Shown: piece by piece, positions 18,429 to 26,835 of the stretch
Layout of the letters: every line of letters starts with the position of its first letter
How positions within the stretch are numbered: position 1 is the first letter of the stretch
DNA from: Scybalousia_A sp052170555
GTDB taxonomy: Bacteria > Bacteroidota > Bacteroidia > Bacteroidales > P3
Assembly (NCBI GenBank): GCA_052170555.1
Contig: JBQNAI010000001.1
Location: 248,001-312,000, forward strand
Direction of reading: 5' to 3'
Length of the DNA stretch: 64,000 nucleotides
Notes under the pieces: model-generated
Told to the model about the DNA's origin: nothing
The model's input: the letters and a program-made list of their open reading frames with translations, nothing else
Database searches by the model: none
Translations under genes and position numbers: made by a program

Positions 18429-19037
18429 TTACTTCCTCCATTCAAAAGTACTTATCAAGTAGTTGAAATCTTTTTTCAATTGATTAATTATTACTCCGCA
18501 AGAGTCATTATTGGGAAGTAAGTTACTATTTAAGGCGACTCTTACAAAATATTTTACAGAATCGGTTATGAAAAACTGATAAGGCGATACTACATCCTTA
18601 CCTTTTATCTCGAATGTAGTACCATAGACACGTTTTTCTGGATTAGAATAACTCTGCTCTATAATACCGCCAGAGAGTTTTTCATGTCGTTTTAAAAATT
18701 TATAAAAATCATTTATTGATGCTCTAAGAGATGTGTCCGAATTTAAAGGAACAACACTTACATTAGCAACAAAATTGTATTTCTCAAAACTTAAATTAAA
18801 CCATTTTGTATATTCATTTTTTGAATCCAGTTTTTGATAGGTTGCATAGCTTGGGTAGTAAAAAGTAAATGGATATTCGTTTTCACTAAATATGATATAT
18901 TTCGGTTTAATTAATTCCAATCGTAGATAAGTTGAAGGTTTTGGCATTTGAGGGGCGTTATCGCAGGCAAAAAATAGCAATACCATAGCCGTGTAGTATA
19001 AGAATAGATTCCAAAATTTTGCTATAAATTTTTTCAT
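18429..19037 (-). CDS. gldD: gliding-motility lipoprotein GldD
   Basis: A 202-residue lipoprotein: signal peptide with lipobox LLFFACDN, followed by the GldD-typical PKPSTYLRLELIKPKY and YPFTFYYPSYATY (about residues 34-68). GldD is needed for gliding and for T9SS function in Bacteroidota. In many genomes it sits in the gldBCD group or next to birA or mutT-like genes; here it is alone and divergent from a T9SS cargo gene. It shares overlapping -7 elements with that neighbour (19055-19070). Confidence 0.88.
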   Translation of the reverse strand: MKKFIAKFWNLFLYYTAMVLLFFACDNAPQMPKPSTYLRLELIKPKYIIFSENEYPFTFYYPSYATYQKLDSKNEYTKWFNLSFEKYNFVANVSVVPLNSDTSLRASINDFYKFLKRHEKLSGGIIEQSYSNPEKRVYGTTFEIKGKDVVSPYQFFITDSVKYFVRVALNSNLLPNNDSCGVIINQLKKDFNYLISTFEWRK

Positions 19038-19054
19038 ACTGATACTTTTTTTAT

Positions 19055-19070
19055 TATTTTTGCAAAAATA
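19055..19070. promoter_or_regulatory. overlapping divergent -7 elements of gldD and the T9SS cargo gene
   Basis: The 16-base palindrome TATTTTTGCAAAAATA holds TATTTTTG (TAnnTTTG) on each strand, end to end. The minus-strand copy is 25 bases from the gldD start and has TTTG about 24 bases further upstream. The plus-strand copy is 81 bases from the start at 19144. Confidence 0.55.
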
Positions 19071-19143
19071 AACAATTTCTCAGATATTGTTTTGCAAAAA
19101 AAAGCAAAAAAGTGTGTCTTTATTGTAAAGAAAAATTTGTTGT

Positions 19144-21630
19144 ATGAAAAAGAAAATTTACTTTTTTAAGATTCTGTATTTCATTATTGCTACTATGTGT
19201 TTTGTATCATCAAAAGCACAATTGAATATCACTCCTATAACTAATCAAAGTATAAAAAATATTTTAGAAACTTATTTTTTAGGAGATGGAGTGAAAATAG
19301 ACACTACACGACCGATATATTATAATAACCAAGTTGTGATTAACAATAATCAGATCGGTATTTTTACAAATGTAGATACCAGCTATTCTGGTAAAAATAT
19401 ACCTATTAAGAGTGGATTGATACTTGCGACTACTGCTTGTAAGAATATTGTTAGTGGTAATGAAATTATACAAAATGCTGTATCAGGTGCCGGTACTTAT
19501 GCTCCGAGCTTGTATTCTTCTTATCAAAAATTTGTTAATGATCCCACTATAAATAAATATGGTTGTACGCTTACTGGGGATGATGGCAAATTCAATGACA
19601 TTGCTGTTTTGGATTTTTGGGTTATACCGCAATCTTGCAGTATGTCTTTTAAATATTGTTTTGGTTCTCAGGAATATCCCAACTATGTCTGTACTAGTTT
19701 TAACGATTTTTTTGGACTCTACTGTGATGGACCCTACGATGAAAATTTTAATCCATATAATCAGGGCAATACGTTTTATTCCAATCCCACTAACATAGCC
19801 ATTATTCCTGGTACGTATGATGAAGATGATTTTCAAAGCGGACAGTCGGTTATGATTAATACCATCAATAATGGCAATACATCTAAAACCTGTGGTGTAG
19901 ACAATGAAGGGTTGTTTATTGACAATAGAGATAAAAAGTGTAATACAACTATCTTAGGTGGATATACAAAACGTTTGGAAACGGCAGTTCTTCAAACAGT
20001 CCCGGGGAAAAAATATCATGTTCAGATTGCTATTTGTAACATAGACGACCATAGTTTCCAGAGTGCTGTTTTCTTGGAGTCTAATTCTTTCGTAGCTGAG
20101 AATATTTCAATAAAACATAGTATGACAAAAACACCAAAGGATGACGGTTATAAGCTAATTAAAAATGCAGATAATAAGTACGAATACGTTTATATCAAAG
20201 GATGTTCATCTGATACTATGATATTGTCGGCCAATTACGTCGCTAAAGCAAATGAAGATCCATATACATTTTTTGTTAAACCGACTGCAGGAAGTAATAT
20301 TGTGAGAGGTCAGGACTATGATTATTTTTTGATAAAAAAAGATGGTACAGTAGAAACGTTACCAGCAAATAACGTTGTAGAAATGCCGGAAGGAGATACA
20401 ATGATGCGTTTCCTATTGACCTTTATGCATAACGATAACGTAGAAAAAGGGAAGATAGATACTCTGTTATTCATATCTACCGACTGCAAAAATGATCCTG
20501 TTGACACAATTTATTATCTTATGCAGGAACCTTTGCCATTAGAAGTTTCAGTTAATGGAGGTCTCACATTATGTTATGATAAATTGCCGGTAAAGGATTC
20601 AATCACCGTACAAATAAAAAATAGTGTTTCATTTGCTTATGTGAAGGCAATTTGTAATTCTAAGATTATTCATTCAGATACAATGAGGGCTGATATTTAT
20701 GCGAAGGATACTGTGTTTATAAAGAAAATCCCAGTTGATATTATGAATATTGACAATCCTTCCTCTGTGAGTATTTATGTAGAAGACTTTTGTGGGAGGA
20801 CGTTTGATACGATTATTAATTATAAAGTTATCATTTCTTCTACCAAAGCTACACTTAGTAAGGATTATATTTGCGAAGGAGATAGTGTTACGCTTAATTG
20901 TACAGACGCTGCCACTTATGTGTGGACAGCATCACCAAGGGATTTGACATTAATCGCTGACGAAAATGCAAGAATACAAAACCCAACGGTAACACCGCAA
21001 CAAAATACAACATATAAGGTCGTTGCTACATCACCTGAGGGATGCGTGTCTTCTGATAGTGTAAAGGTTAGAGTTGAGATGATAGTCAAGGCGGAAATGG
21101 AACTAAAACCTAAAAAAGTTTATTATTCTAATCCAGAAATAGCATATAAAGACTTATCTAAGGGAGCATTCGAAAGAAAATGGTATTTTGGTGATGGAAC
21201 AAGTAGTGATGTTATTGAAGGTTATCATAGCTATGAAACAGATACTTCGGAAGACAGTCATACATTTCCTGTAACACTTATAGTATACAACAAAGCGATG
21301 TGCCCGGATACACTTGTTGATAGTGTTCAGGTAGTAGTAGATTTTACCATGTGGTTACCTAATGCTTTTACTCCTGGATACAATGATGGTACAATCAATA
21401 TCTTTGGACCCAAAGGCAAATTTCTTACAGATTATGAGTTGTTTATATTCAATAGATGGGGAACGAAAGTATTTCAAATTAAGAATGGAAGTTGGGATGG
21501 CAAGTTAGAGGATGGACAAACAGCACCTCAGGGGACATATGTATATGTTATATTGTATAAGGACGGACGTGGATTACCTCAACGTAAGAGTGGAACCTTT
21601 ACGTTAATACCTGCTGATGGACATAGGTAG
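19144..21630 (+). CDS. T9SS-secreted choice-of-anchor L protein with type B sorting domain
   Basis: An 828-residue exported protein. Signal peptide at about residues 1-25 (MKKKIYFFKILYF, cleavage near SSKAQ). Residues about 30-300 form a choice-of-anchor L domain, with KSGLILATT, GSGTYAP-like and CFGSQEYPNYV segments typical of that family. Ig/PKD-like domains follow (about 560-720: KWYFGDGTSSDV is a PKD motif). The last 90 residues are the gliding-motility-associated C-terminal (CHU_C) domain: WLPNAFTPGYNDG, LFIFNRWGTKVF, PQGTYVYVILYKD, a type B T9SS sorting signal. Likely secreted and attached to, or released from, the cell surface. Divergent from gldD. Confidence 0.9.
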   Translation: MKKKIYFFKILYFIIATMCFVSSKAQLNITPITNQSIKNILETYFLGDGVKIDTTRPIYYNNQVVINNNQIGIFTNVDTSYSGKNIPIKSGLILATTACKNIVSGNEIIQNAVSGAGTYAPSLYSSYQKFVNDPTINKYGCTLTGDDGKFNDIAVLDFWVIPQSCSMSFKYCFGSQEYPNYVCTSFNDFFGLYCDGPYDENFNPYNQGNTFYSNPTNIAIIPGTYDEDDFQSGQSVMINTINNGNTSKTCGVDNEGLFIDNRDKKCNTTILGGYTKRLETAVLQTVPGKKYHVQIAICNIDDHSFQSAVFLESNSFVAENISIKHSMTKTPKDDGYKLIKNADNKYEYVYIKGCSSDTMILSANYVAKANEDPYTFFVKPTAGSNIVRGQDYDYFLIKKDGTVETLPANNVVEMPEGDTMMRFLLTFMHNDNVEKGKIDTLLFISTDCKNDPVDTIYYLMQEPLPLEVSVNGGLTLCYDKLPVKDSITVQIKNSVSFAYVKAICNSKIIHSDTMRADIYAKDTVFIKKIPVDIMNIDNPSSVSIYVEDFCGRTFDTIINYKVIISSTKATLSKDYICEGDSVTLNCTDAATYVWTASPRDLTLIADENARIQNPTVTPQQNTTYKVVATSPEGCVSSDSVKVRVEMIVKAEMELKPKKVYYSNPEIAYKDLSKGAFERKWYFGDGTSSDVIEGYHSYETDTSEDSHTFPVTLIVYNKAMCPDTLVDSVQVVVDFTMWLPNAFTPGYNDGTINIFGPKGKFLTDYELFIFNRWGTKVFQIKNGSWDGKLEDGQTAPQGTYVYVILYKDGRGLPQRKSGTFTLIPADGHR

Positions 21631-21633
21631 AAA

Positions 21634-22371
21634 ATGAATCTTTTCAACATAATAGAGTTGTCACAGACGGCATCTACTCAAACTTATTTAACAAATGAGT
21701 GTGAGCATAATGAGTTGGAGGAATATACTGTCATATTTACAACCAATCAAACCTCTGGTAGAGGACAAGATGCACATATTTGGGAAAGTGAAAAGGGGAA
21801 AAATATTACTTTTTCCCTGCTTTTGCGACCTGTGTTTTTGCATCCTGCCGAACAATTTTTAATTACGCAGTTTATATCTTTATCTATAGTAGATGTATTG
21901 CAAAAATATGGGTTAAAAAATGTATTTATAAAATGGCCTAATGATATATATATAGATCTAAATAAGATATGTGGTATTTTGATTCAAAATAAAATTATTG
22001 GAGATTCTATTTCACATACGTATATAGGTGTAGGAATAAATGTTAATCAATGGACATTTCAAGTAGCACCTAATCCGACCTCTCTTTTCCTGGAAACGGG
22101 TCGTCAATATGATCTGCAAACATTTTTAATGGATACGTTGAATAGTATATATATAAGATATAATCAATTAAAAGAAAGAAAGCTAACAACGATACAGAAA
22201 GAATATCTTTCTTTGTTGCTCTTTAGAAATTGTTGGCAAAATTATATTTATAAGAATAGGAAGATTGTCGCTAAAATATTGAACGTAAATAGATTTGGTC
22301 ATCTGATAATGGAAATGCTTGACCAAACAACGATAGAATGTGAGTTGCGACAATTACAATTCCTTTTTTAA
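21634..22371 (+). CDS. birA: biotin--[acetyl-CoA-carboxylase] ligase
   Basis: A 245-residue biotin protein ligase without an N-terminal DNA-binding domain, so it is enzyme only, not repressor. Motifs: biotin/AMP loop SGRGQDAHIW (residues 41-50; Gln replaces the usual Arg-rich variant, common in the phylum), KWPNDIYID (100-108) and KICGILIQ (111-118), then GVGINVNQ. It attaches biotin to carboxylase carrier proteins. It starts 3 bases after the previous stop codon, so it may be translated from the T9SS cargo transcript. Confidence 0.95.
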   Translation: MNLFNIIELSQTASTQTYLTNECEHNELEEYTVIFTTNQTSGRGQDAHIWESEKGKNITFSLLLRPVFLHPAEQFLITQFISLSIVDVLQKYGLKNVFIKWPNDIYIDLNKICGILIQNKIIGDSISHTYIGVGINVNQWTFQVAPNPTSLFLETGRQYDLQTFLMDTLNSIYIRYNQLKERKLTTIQKEYLSLLLFRNCWQNYIYKNRKIVAKILNVNRFGHLIMEMLDQTTIECELRQLQFLF

Positions 22372-22545
22372 TGTTATCTACTCGTTCCAAGTTTTTACGT
22401 GATTATTTATAGTATTTATTTTATATGAGAATGGCACATCTATATTATATAAAGTATTGTTGTGGTTTGTGATAAGTTATTATTAACTACTTGTAATAAT
22501 TTTGTGTTATTTAATAATATTTTATTTTGGACGGATTGAAATAAG

Positions 22546-22608
22546 TTTTTGGACCGTCCTAAATATACTTTTAGACCGTCTGGAATATTATTTTAGACGG
22601 TCCAAAAT
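22546..22608. repeat. nested GGACCGTC/GACGGTCC inverted repeats between birA and sdhC
   Basis: TTTTTGGACCGTC (22546-22558) pairs with GACGGTCCAAAAT (22596-22608) at 12 of 13 positions; AGACCGTCT (22573-22581) can pair with the same right arm, and a further GGACGG lies at 22529. The result is two mutually exclusive hairpins. May be a birA terminator or a small repeat element. Confidence 0.5.
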
Positions 22609-22787
22609 GAAACCTTTTCTGAAATTGCTAAAATATTGTTAAAGATGGTGAAAAATATATATTAAATTACTAACAGGATCAATACATTCGTGCTACTGAA
22701 TTCGTTTGTTGATGTATAATTAAGTAAAGATATGGAGATATTGATACGATATTTGCAGAAAAATTTCTGTAAGAATAAAATTAGTCG

Positions 22788-22795
22788 TAAATTTG
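22788..22795 (+). promoter_or_regulatory. -7 element of the sdhCAB promoter
   Basis: TAAATTTG, an exact TAnnTTTG match, 49 bases before the sdhC start, with a weak TTTCTG at about the -33 position. Confidence 0.55.
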
Positions 22796-22843
22796 CAATT
22801 TATTTATTTGAATTAATAACAATTAATGAAGTGAACAAAAGAC

Positions 22844-23710
22844 ATGAAACTTATTAAATTAGCATCAATTACGAAGAAGTTGGTAGTAGGTGCGCTGGCG
22901 GCGTTCTTGCTTATATTTCTTCCTTTTCACATGGGTATGAACCTGTGTATCTTACGTCAAGATGGGGGTGAATGGTATAGAAACGTTTGCCACTTTATGG
23001 GAACTAACTACATAGTTAAGTGTTTTGAAATCATCTTGTTACTTTGTGTTGTGTTTCATATAGTGGTTACGATAGTACTTGCCATAGAGAACAAGAAGGC
23101 ACGTCCAATTGCGTATGAGGTTTCCCAAAAATCCAAAACACATACAGGAAGTAAATGGATGATTTACACAGGTATTATTATTTTAGTTTTTTTAATAATA
23201 CACTTTGTTGATTTCTATTTTGCTAAGACAGGTTGGATTGAAGGTAAATATGTTGCTAAGGTAGAGAAAATAGATAAAGAGTTTCAAAAGAAAGCAAAAG
23301 CTGTACAACAGGGACAGATGAAAGAGGCAGAAATACAGAAGCTTCAACAACAGTATATGGCTATCAACTCTATTCCTGAAGAAAAACGTACTGAAGATTT
23401 GAAATATTTTGTTAATTTGACAAAGCAAGATGTTAAGACTTATTGTGGTGAAGATTTTAAGGATTATGAACCTGATTTTTATCACATGGCAATAGATAAA
23501 TTTCATGATCCGTTGTATGTTTTGATATATACATTGATATTTATTGTACTAGCAATACATTTATTTCATGGGGTTGTTTCGGTATTTCAAACTTACGGTC
23601 TAATGAATGAAAAGTATGCAAAAGTGATTCATTGGTTAGCAGTTATTTATGCTATTGCAATACCTCTTGGCTTTGCAATGGTTCCTATTCACGTGTTTTT
23701 GTTGATGTAG
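22844..23710 (+). CDS. sdhC: succinate dehydrogenase/fumarate reductase cytochrome b subunit
   Basis: A 288-residue membrane anchor with five helices and the conserved His residues expected to bind two hemes b (H29, H72, H120, H239, H242). It carries electrons between the menaquinone pool and the flavoprotein/iron-sulfur subunits. It is longer than usual for Bacteroidales (about 225-230): the loop between helices three and four, residues 131-210, is an 80-residue charged, Lys/Gln-rich helical insert. First gene of sdhCAB, 46 bases before sdhA. In anaerobic Bacteroidales this complex usually runs as fumarate reductase. Confidence 0.93.
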   Translation: MKLIKLASITKKLVVGALAAFLLIFLPFHMGMNLCILRQDGGEWYRNVCHFMGTNYIVKCFEIILLLCVVFHIVVTIVLAIENKKARPIAYEVSQKSKTHTGSKWMIYTGIIILVFLIIHFVDFYFAKTGWIEGKYVAKVEKIDKEFQKKAKAVQQGQMKEAEIQKLQQQYMAINSIPEEKRTEDLKYFVNLTKQDVKTYCGEDFKDYEPDFYHMAIDKFHDPLYVLIYTLIFIVLAIHLFHGVVSVFQTYGLMNEKYAKVIHWLAVIYAIAIPLGFAMVPIHVFLLM

Positions 23711-23756
23711 AACGACAACAAATTTTAATCATATAGTTAAAAGAATAAAATAGATA

Positions 23757-25700
23757 ATGTATATGGCAACTTTAAATTCCAAAATTCCACAAGGACCTTT
23801 GTCGGAGAAATGGACAAATTATAAAGCAAGTCAGAAACTTGTTAATCCCGCTAATAAACGCAAATTAGATGTCATTGTTGTGGGAACAGGTTTGGCTGGA
23901 GCATCTGCTGCCGCATCTTTGGGTGCATTAGGATTCAATGTTAAGGTATTTTGTATACAAGATTCTCCTCGTAGAGCTCACTCTATTGCAGCACAAGGAG
24001 GTATTAATGCTGCAAAAAATTATCCTAATGATGGAGATTCTATTGGAAGATTGTTTTATGATACAATCAAAGGAGGAGATTATCGTGCAAGGGAAGCTAA
24101 TGTGTATCGGTTAGCAGAAGTAGCAAATAGTATTATAGATCAATGTGTAGCTCAGGGCGTCCCTTTCGCTAGGGATTATAGTGGTTATCTCGCTAATAGA
24201 AGTTTTGGCGGTGCCCAGGTATCTAGAACTTTTTATGCTAAGGGACAAACAGGACAACAGTTACTTTTGGGGGCATATTCTGCTCTTTCTAAGCAAATAA
24301 AGGAAGGAAATGTAGAGTTATTTGCAAGGAGAGAAATGGAAAACCTTGTGATAATAGATGGGAAGGCGAGAGGTATAATAACAAGAGACTTGGTAACCGG
24401 GAAGATAGAAAGATGGTTCGGACACTGTGTTATATTAGCAACGGGAGGTTATGGTAATGTATATTATCTTTCTACCAATGCTATGGGTTCCAATGGTTCG
24501 GCGGCTGTTCAGTGTTATAAAAAAGGTGCATATTTCGCAAATCCTTGTTATGTCCAAATTCATCCTACATGTATTCCGGTACATGGAGATTACCAGTCTA
24601 AGTTAACTTTAATGAGTGAGTCTTTGAGAAATGACGGTCGTATTTGGGTACCAAAAAATATAGAAGATGCTAGAGCGATAAGAGAAGGTAAAAAAACTGC
24701 TAATGACATAGCAGAAAATGATAGAGATTACTATTTGGAAAGACGTTATCCTGCGTTTGGTAATCTGGTTCCTCGAGATATAGCATCACGGGCTGCTAAA
24801 GAGAGATGTGATGCCGGTTATGGCGTTGGACCTACCGGAAAGGCTGTCTTCTTGGATTTTTCTTCCGCAATCAAGCGTTTAGGTAAGGATAAGGTAGCTG
24901 AGCGTTATGGTAACTTGTTTCAAATGTACCAAAAGATAGAAGATGAGAATCCTTATCAAACTCCTATGAAAATTTATCCAGCTGTGCATTACACTATGGG
25001 AGGACTTTGGGTAGATTATGAATTACAGACAACTATTCCGGGATTATTTGCGGCAGGAGAGTGTAACTTTTCAGATCATGGGGCTAATCGTTTAGGAGCA
25101 AGTGCGTTAATGCAAGGATTAGCTGATGGTTATTTTGTCCTTCCTTATACAGTTCAGAACTATTTGTCTTCAGAAATTTATAATCAACCTATACCCACAA
25201 CGCATGAAGCGTTTGATAGAGCGGAAGTAGAGGTTAAGGATAGAATAGAGAAAATACTATCTGTTAAGGGTTCTACGACTGTTGATACTTTGCAAAAAGA
25301 ACTTGGACACATAATGTGGGAGTATGTAGGAATGGGACGAACAAAAGAAGGATTGGAAAAAGCGATTCCTTTGATCGCAGAACTGAAAGATAGATTTTGG
25401 AAAGAAGTTCGTGTTGATGAGAGTGATGATTGCTTCAATCCAGAATTAGAAAAAGCACTGCGTTTATCAGATCATTTAGATCTGGCTTCACTAATAGCAC
25501 GAGATGCTTTACAACGTGAAGAAAGTTGCGGAGGACATTTTAGAGAGGAGCATCAAACAGAAGAGGGGGAGGCAAAACGCGATGATGAAAACTTTATGTT
25601 TGTAGGTGTCTGGGAATACAAAGGTGATCAAGCACCCGAAATGCATAAGGAAGATTTGAATTACGAATTTATTAAAGTACAAACAAGAAATTATAAATAA
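23757..25700 (+). CDS. sdhA: succinate dehydrogenase/fumarate reductase flavoprotein subunit
   Basis: A 647-residue flavoprotein. FAD-binding GTGLAGASAAASLG at about residues 43-56, the covalent FAD His in RRAHSIAAQGGINAA (about 75-90), and the active-site region HPTCIPVHG and VPRDIASRA. C-terminal helical domain complete. An in-frame ATG six bases later (23763) is an equally possible start. It oxidises succinate or reduces fumarate in the cytoplasm. Middle gene of sdhCAB; sdhB starts 5 bases after its stop. Confidence 0.97.
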   Translation: MYMATLNSKIPQGPLSEKWTNYKASQKLVNPANKRKLDVIVVGTGLAGASAAASLGALGFNVKVFCIQDSPRRAHSIAAQGGINAAKNYPNDGDSIGRLFYDTIKGGDYRAREANVYRLAEVANSIIDQCVAQGVPFARDYSGYLANRSFGGAQVSRTFYAKGQTGQQLLLGAYSALSKQIKEGNVELFARREMENLVIIDGKARGIITRDLVTGKIERWFGHCVILATGGYGNVYYLSTNAMGSNGSAAVQCYKKGAYFANPCYVQIHPTCIPVHGDYQSKLTLMSESLRNDGRIWVPKNIEDARAIREGKKTANDIAENDRDYYLERRYPAFGNLVPRDIASRAAKERCDAGYGVGPTGKAVFLDFSSAIKRLGKDKVAERYGNLFQMYQKIEDENPYQTPMKIYPAVHYTMGGLWVDYELQTTIPGLFAAGECNFSDHGANRLGASALMQGLADGYFVLPYTVQNYLSSEIYNQPIPTTHEAFDRAEVEVKDRIEKILSVKGSTTVDTLQKELGHIMWEYVGMGRTKEGLEKAIPLIAELKDRFWKEVRVDESDDCFNPELEKALRLSDHLDLASLIARDALQREESCGGHFREEHQTEEGEAKRDDENFMFVGVWEYKGDQAPEMHKEDLNYEFIKVQTRNYK

Positions 25701-25705
25701 TAGCT

Positions 25706-26461
25706 ATGAATCTTACATTGAAAATATGGCGTCAGGAGAATGCCAAAGCAAAAGGTCATTTTGAAACCTATAATTTAAAAGATATTTCTCCGGAATGCTC
25801 TTTCTTAGAGATGTTAGATATTCTTAATGAGCAGTTAATAGGGGACAATATTGCTCATCCTGTTTGCTTTGATAACGATTGTAGAGAAGGTATATGTGGG
25901 ATGTGTGGATTATATATAAATGGTCGTCCTCATGGACCTGATGAAGGAATTACAACTTGTCAATTGCACATGCGTCGTTTTCATGATGGAGAAACCATTG
26001 TTATTGAGCCCTGGCGTGCAAGACCATTTCCTATTATTAAGGATTTAGTTGTAGATAGAAGTGCTTTTGATAAGATTATACAAGAAGGTGGTTATACCTC
26101 AGCAACTACAGGTGGTGTTCCAGATGCAAATGCTATACCAATAGCAAAGAAAAAAGCGGATCAGGCAATGGATTCAGCATCATGTATAGGTTGTGGAGCC
26201 TGTGTGGCCGCTTGTAAGAATGCTTCAGCAATGTTGTTTGTTTCTGGTAAAATATCACAATTAGCATTACTTCCACAGGGAAAACAAGAGGCTGCAATAA
26301 GAGTAAAACGTATGGTTAAAAAGATGGATGAACTGGGATTTGGTTCATGTACTAATACATTTGCTTGTGAGGCTGAATGTCCAAAACAGTTGAAAAGAAC
26401 TAATATTGCGAGAATGAATAGAGAGTTTATTTGTGCTAAGATTTGTTCAGATGAGGAATAA
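25706..26461 (+). CDS. sdhB: succinate dehydrogenase/fumarate reductase iron-sulfur subunit
   Basis: A 251-residue subunit with a plant-type [2Fe-2S] site (CFDNDCREGICGMCG, then TTCQ, about residues 52-93) and two C-terminal cysteine sets, CIGCGACVAACKNA and CTNTFACEAECPKQ, for the [4Fe-4S] and [3Fe-4S] clusters. All ligands are present. It passes electrons between the flavin in SdhA and heme in SdhC. Last gene of the operon; a terminator follows. Confidence 0.97.
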   Translation: MNLTLKIWRQENAKAKGHFETYNLKDISPECSFLEMLDILNEQLIGDNIAHPVCFDNDCREGICGMCGLYINGRPHGPDEGITTCQLHMRRFHDGETIVIEPWRARPFPIIKDLVVDRSAFDKIIQEGGYTSATTGGVPDANAIPIAKKKADQAMDSASCIGCGACVAACKNASAMLFVSGKISQLALLPQGKQEAAIRVKRMVKKMDELGFGSCTNTFACEAECPKQLKRTNIARMNREFICAKICSDEE

Positions 26462-26500
26462 AAAAAGATTCTTATAATTATTTTTTCTAATCTATTTTTT

Positions 26501-26535
26501 AAAGAGGTGAGGATATTTCTTAACCTCTTTTTTTG
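26501..26535 (+). terminator. terminator of the sdhCAB operon
   Basis: AAAGAGGT (26501-26508) pairs with ACCTCTTT (26523-26530), followed by a T-run. Confidence 0.8.
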
Positions 26536-26640
26536 CTTCATCCCATTTTGTAAATCCCTCTTCTTTACATTTAAGAAACATTTAAAATGGGTGCTGTAGC
26601 TCACATGTATTCTGTTACTAAATTGAAAAATAAATTTTAG

Positions 26641-26669
26641 TTTGAAAAATGAAGGTTGGTGTAATTTTG
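26641..26669 (+). promoter_or_regulatory. orphan promoter-like sequence facing the tamL 3' end
   Basis: TTTG at 26641-26644, a 17-base spacer and TAATTTTG at 26662-26669. No plus-strand gene follows; transcription would run antisense into tamL. Otherwise the 26536-26835 gap shows only a hairpin (ATGGTATTA at 26771, its partner at 26825-26836) that may end the tamL transcript. Confidence 0.3.
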
Positions 26670-26835
26670 CATAATAATGTAGACACTATTCCATTATAAT
26701 GTTAAGAATAATCATGGCAATATTAATGTTAATTGTCTCAATAGATTTATTTTGCATCTGGTCGTAATAGATGGTATTAATGAATAAATCTTATGGTAAA
26801 TGAAAGTGACGAAATATAATAACTTCATAATACCA

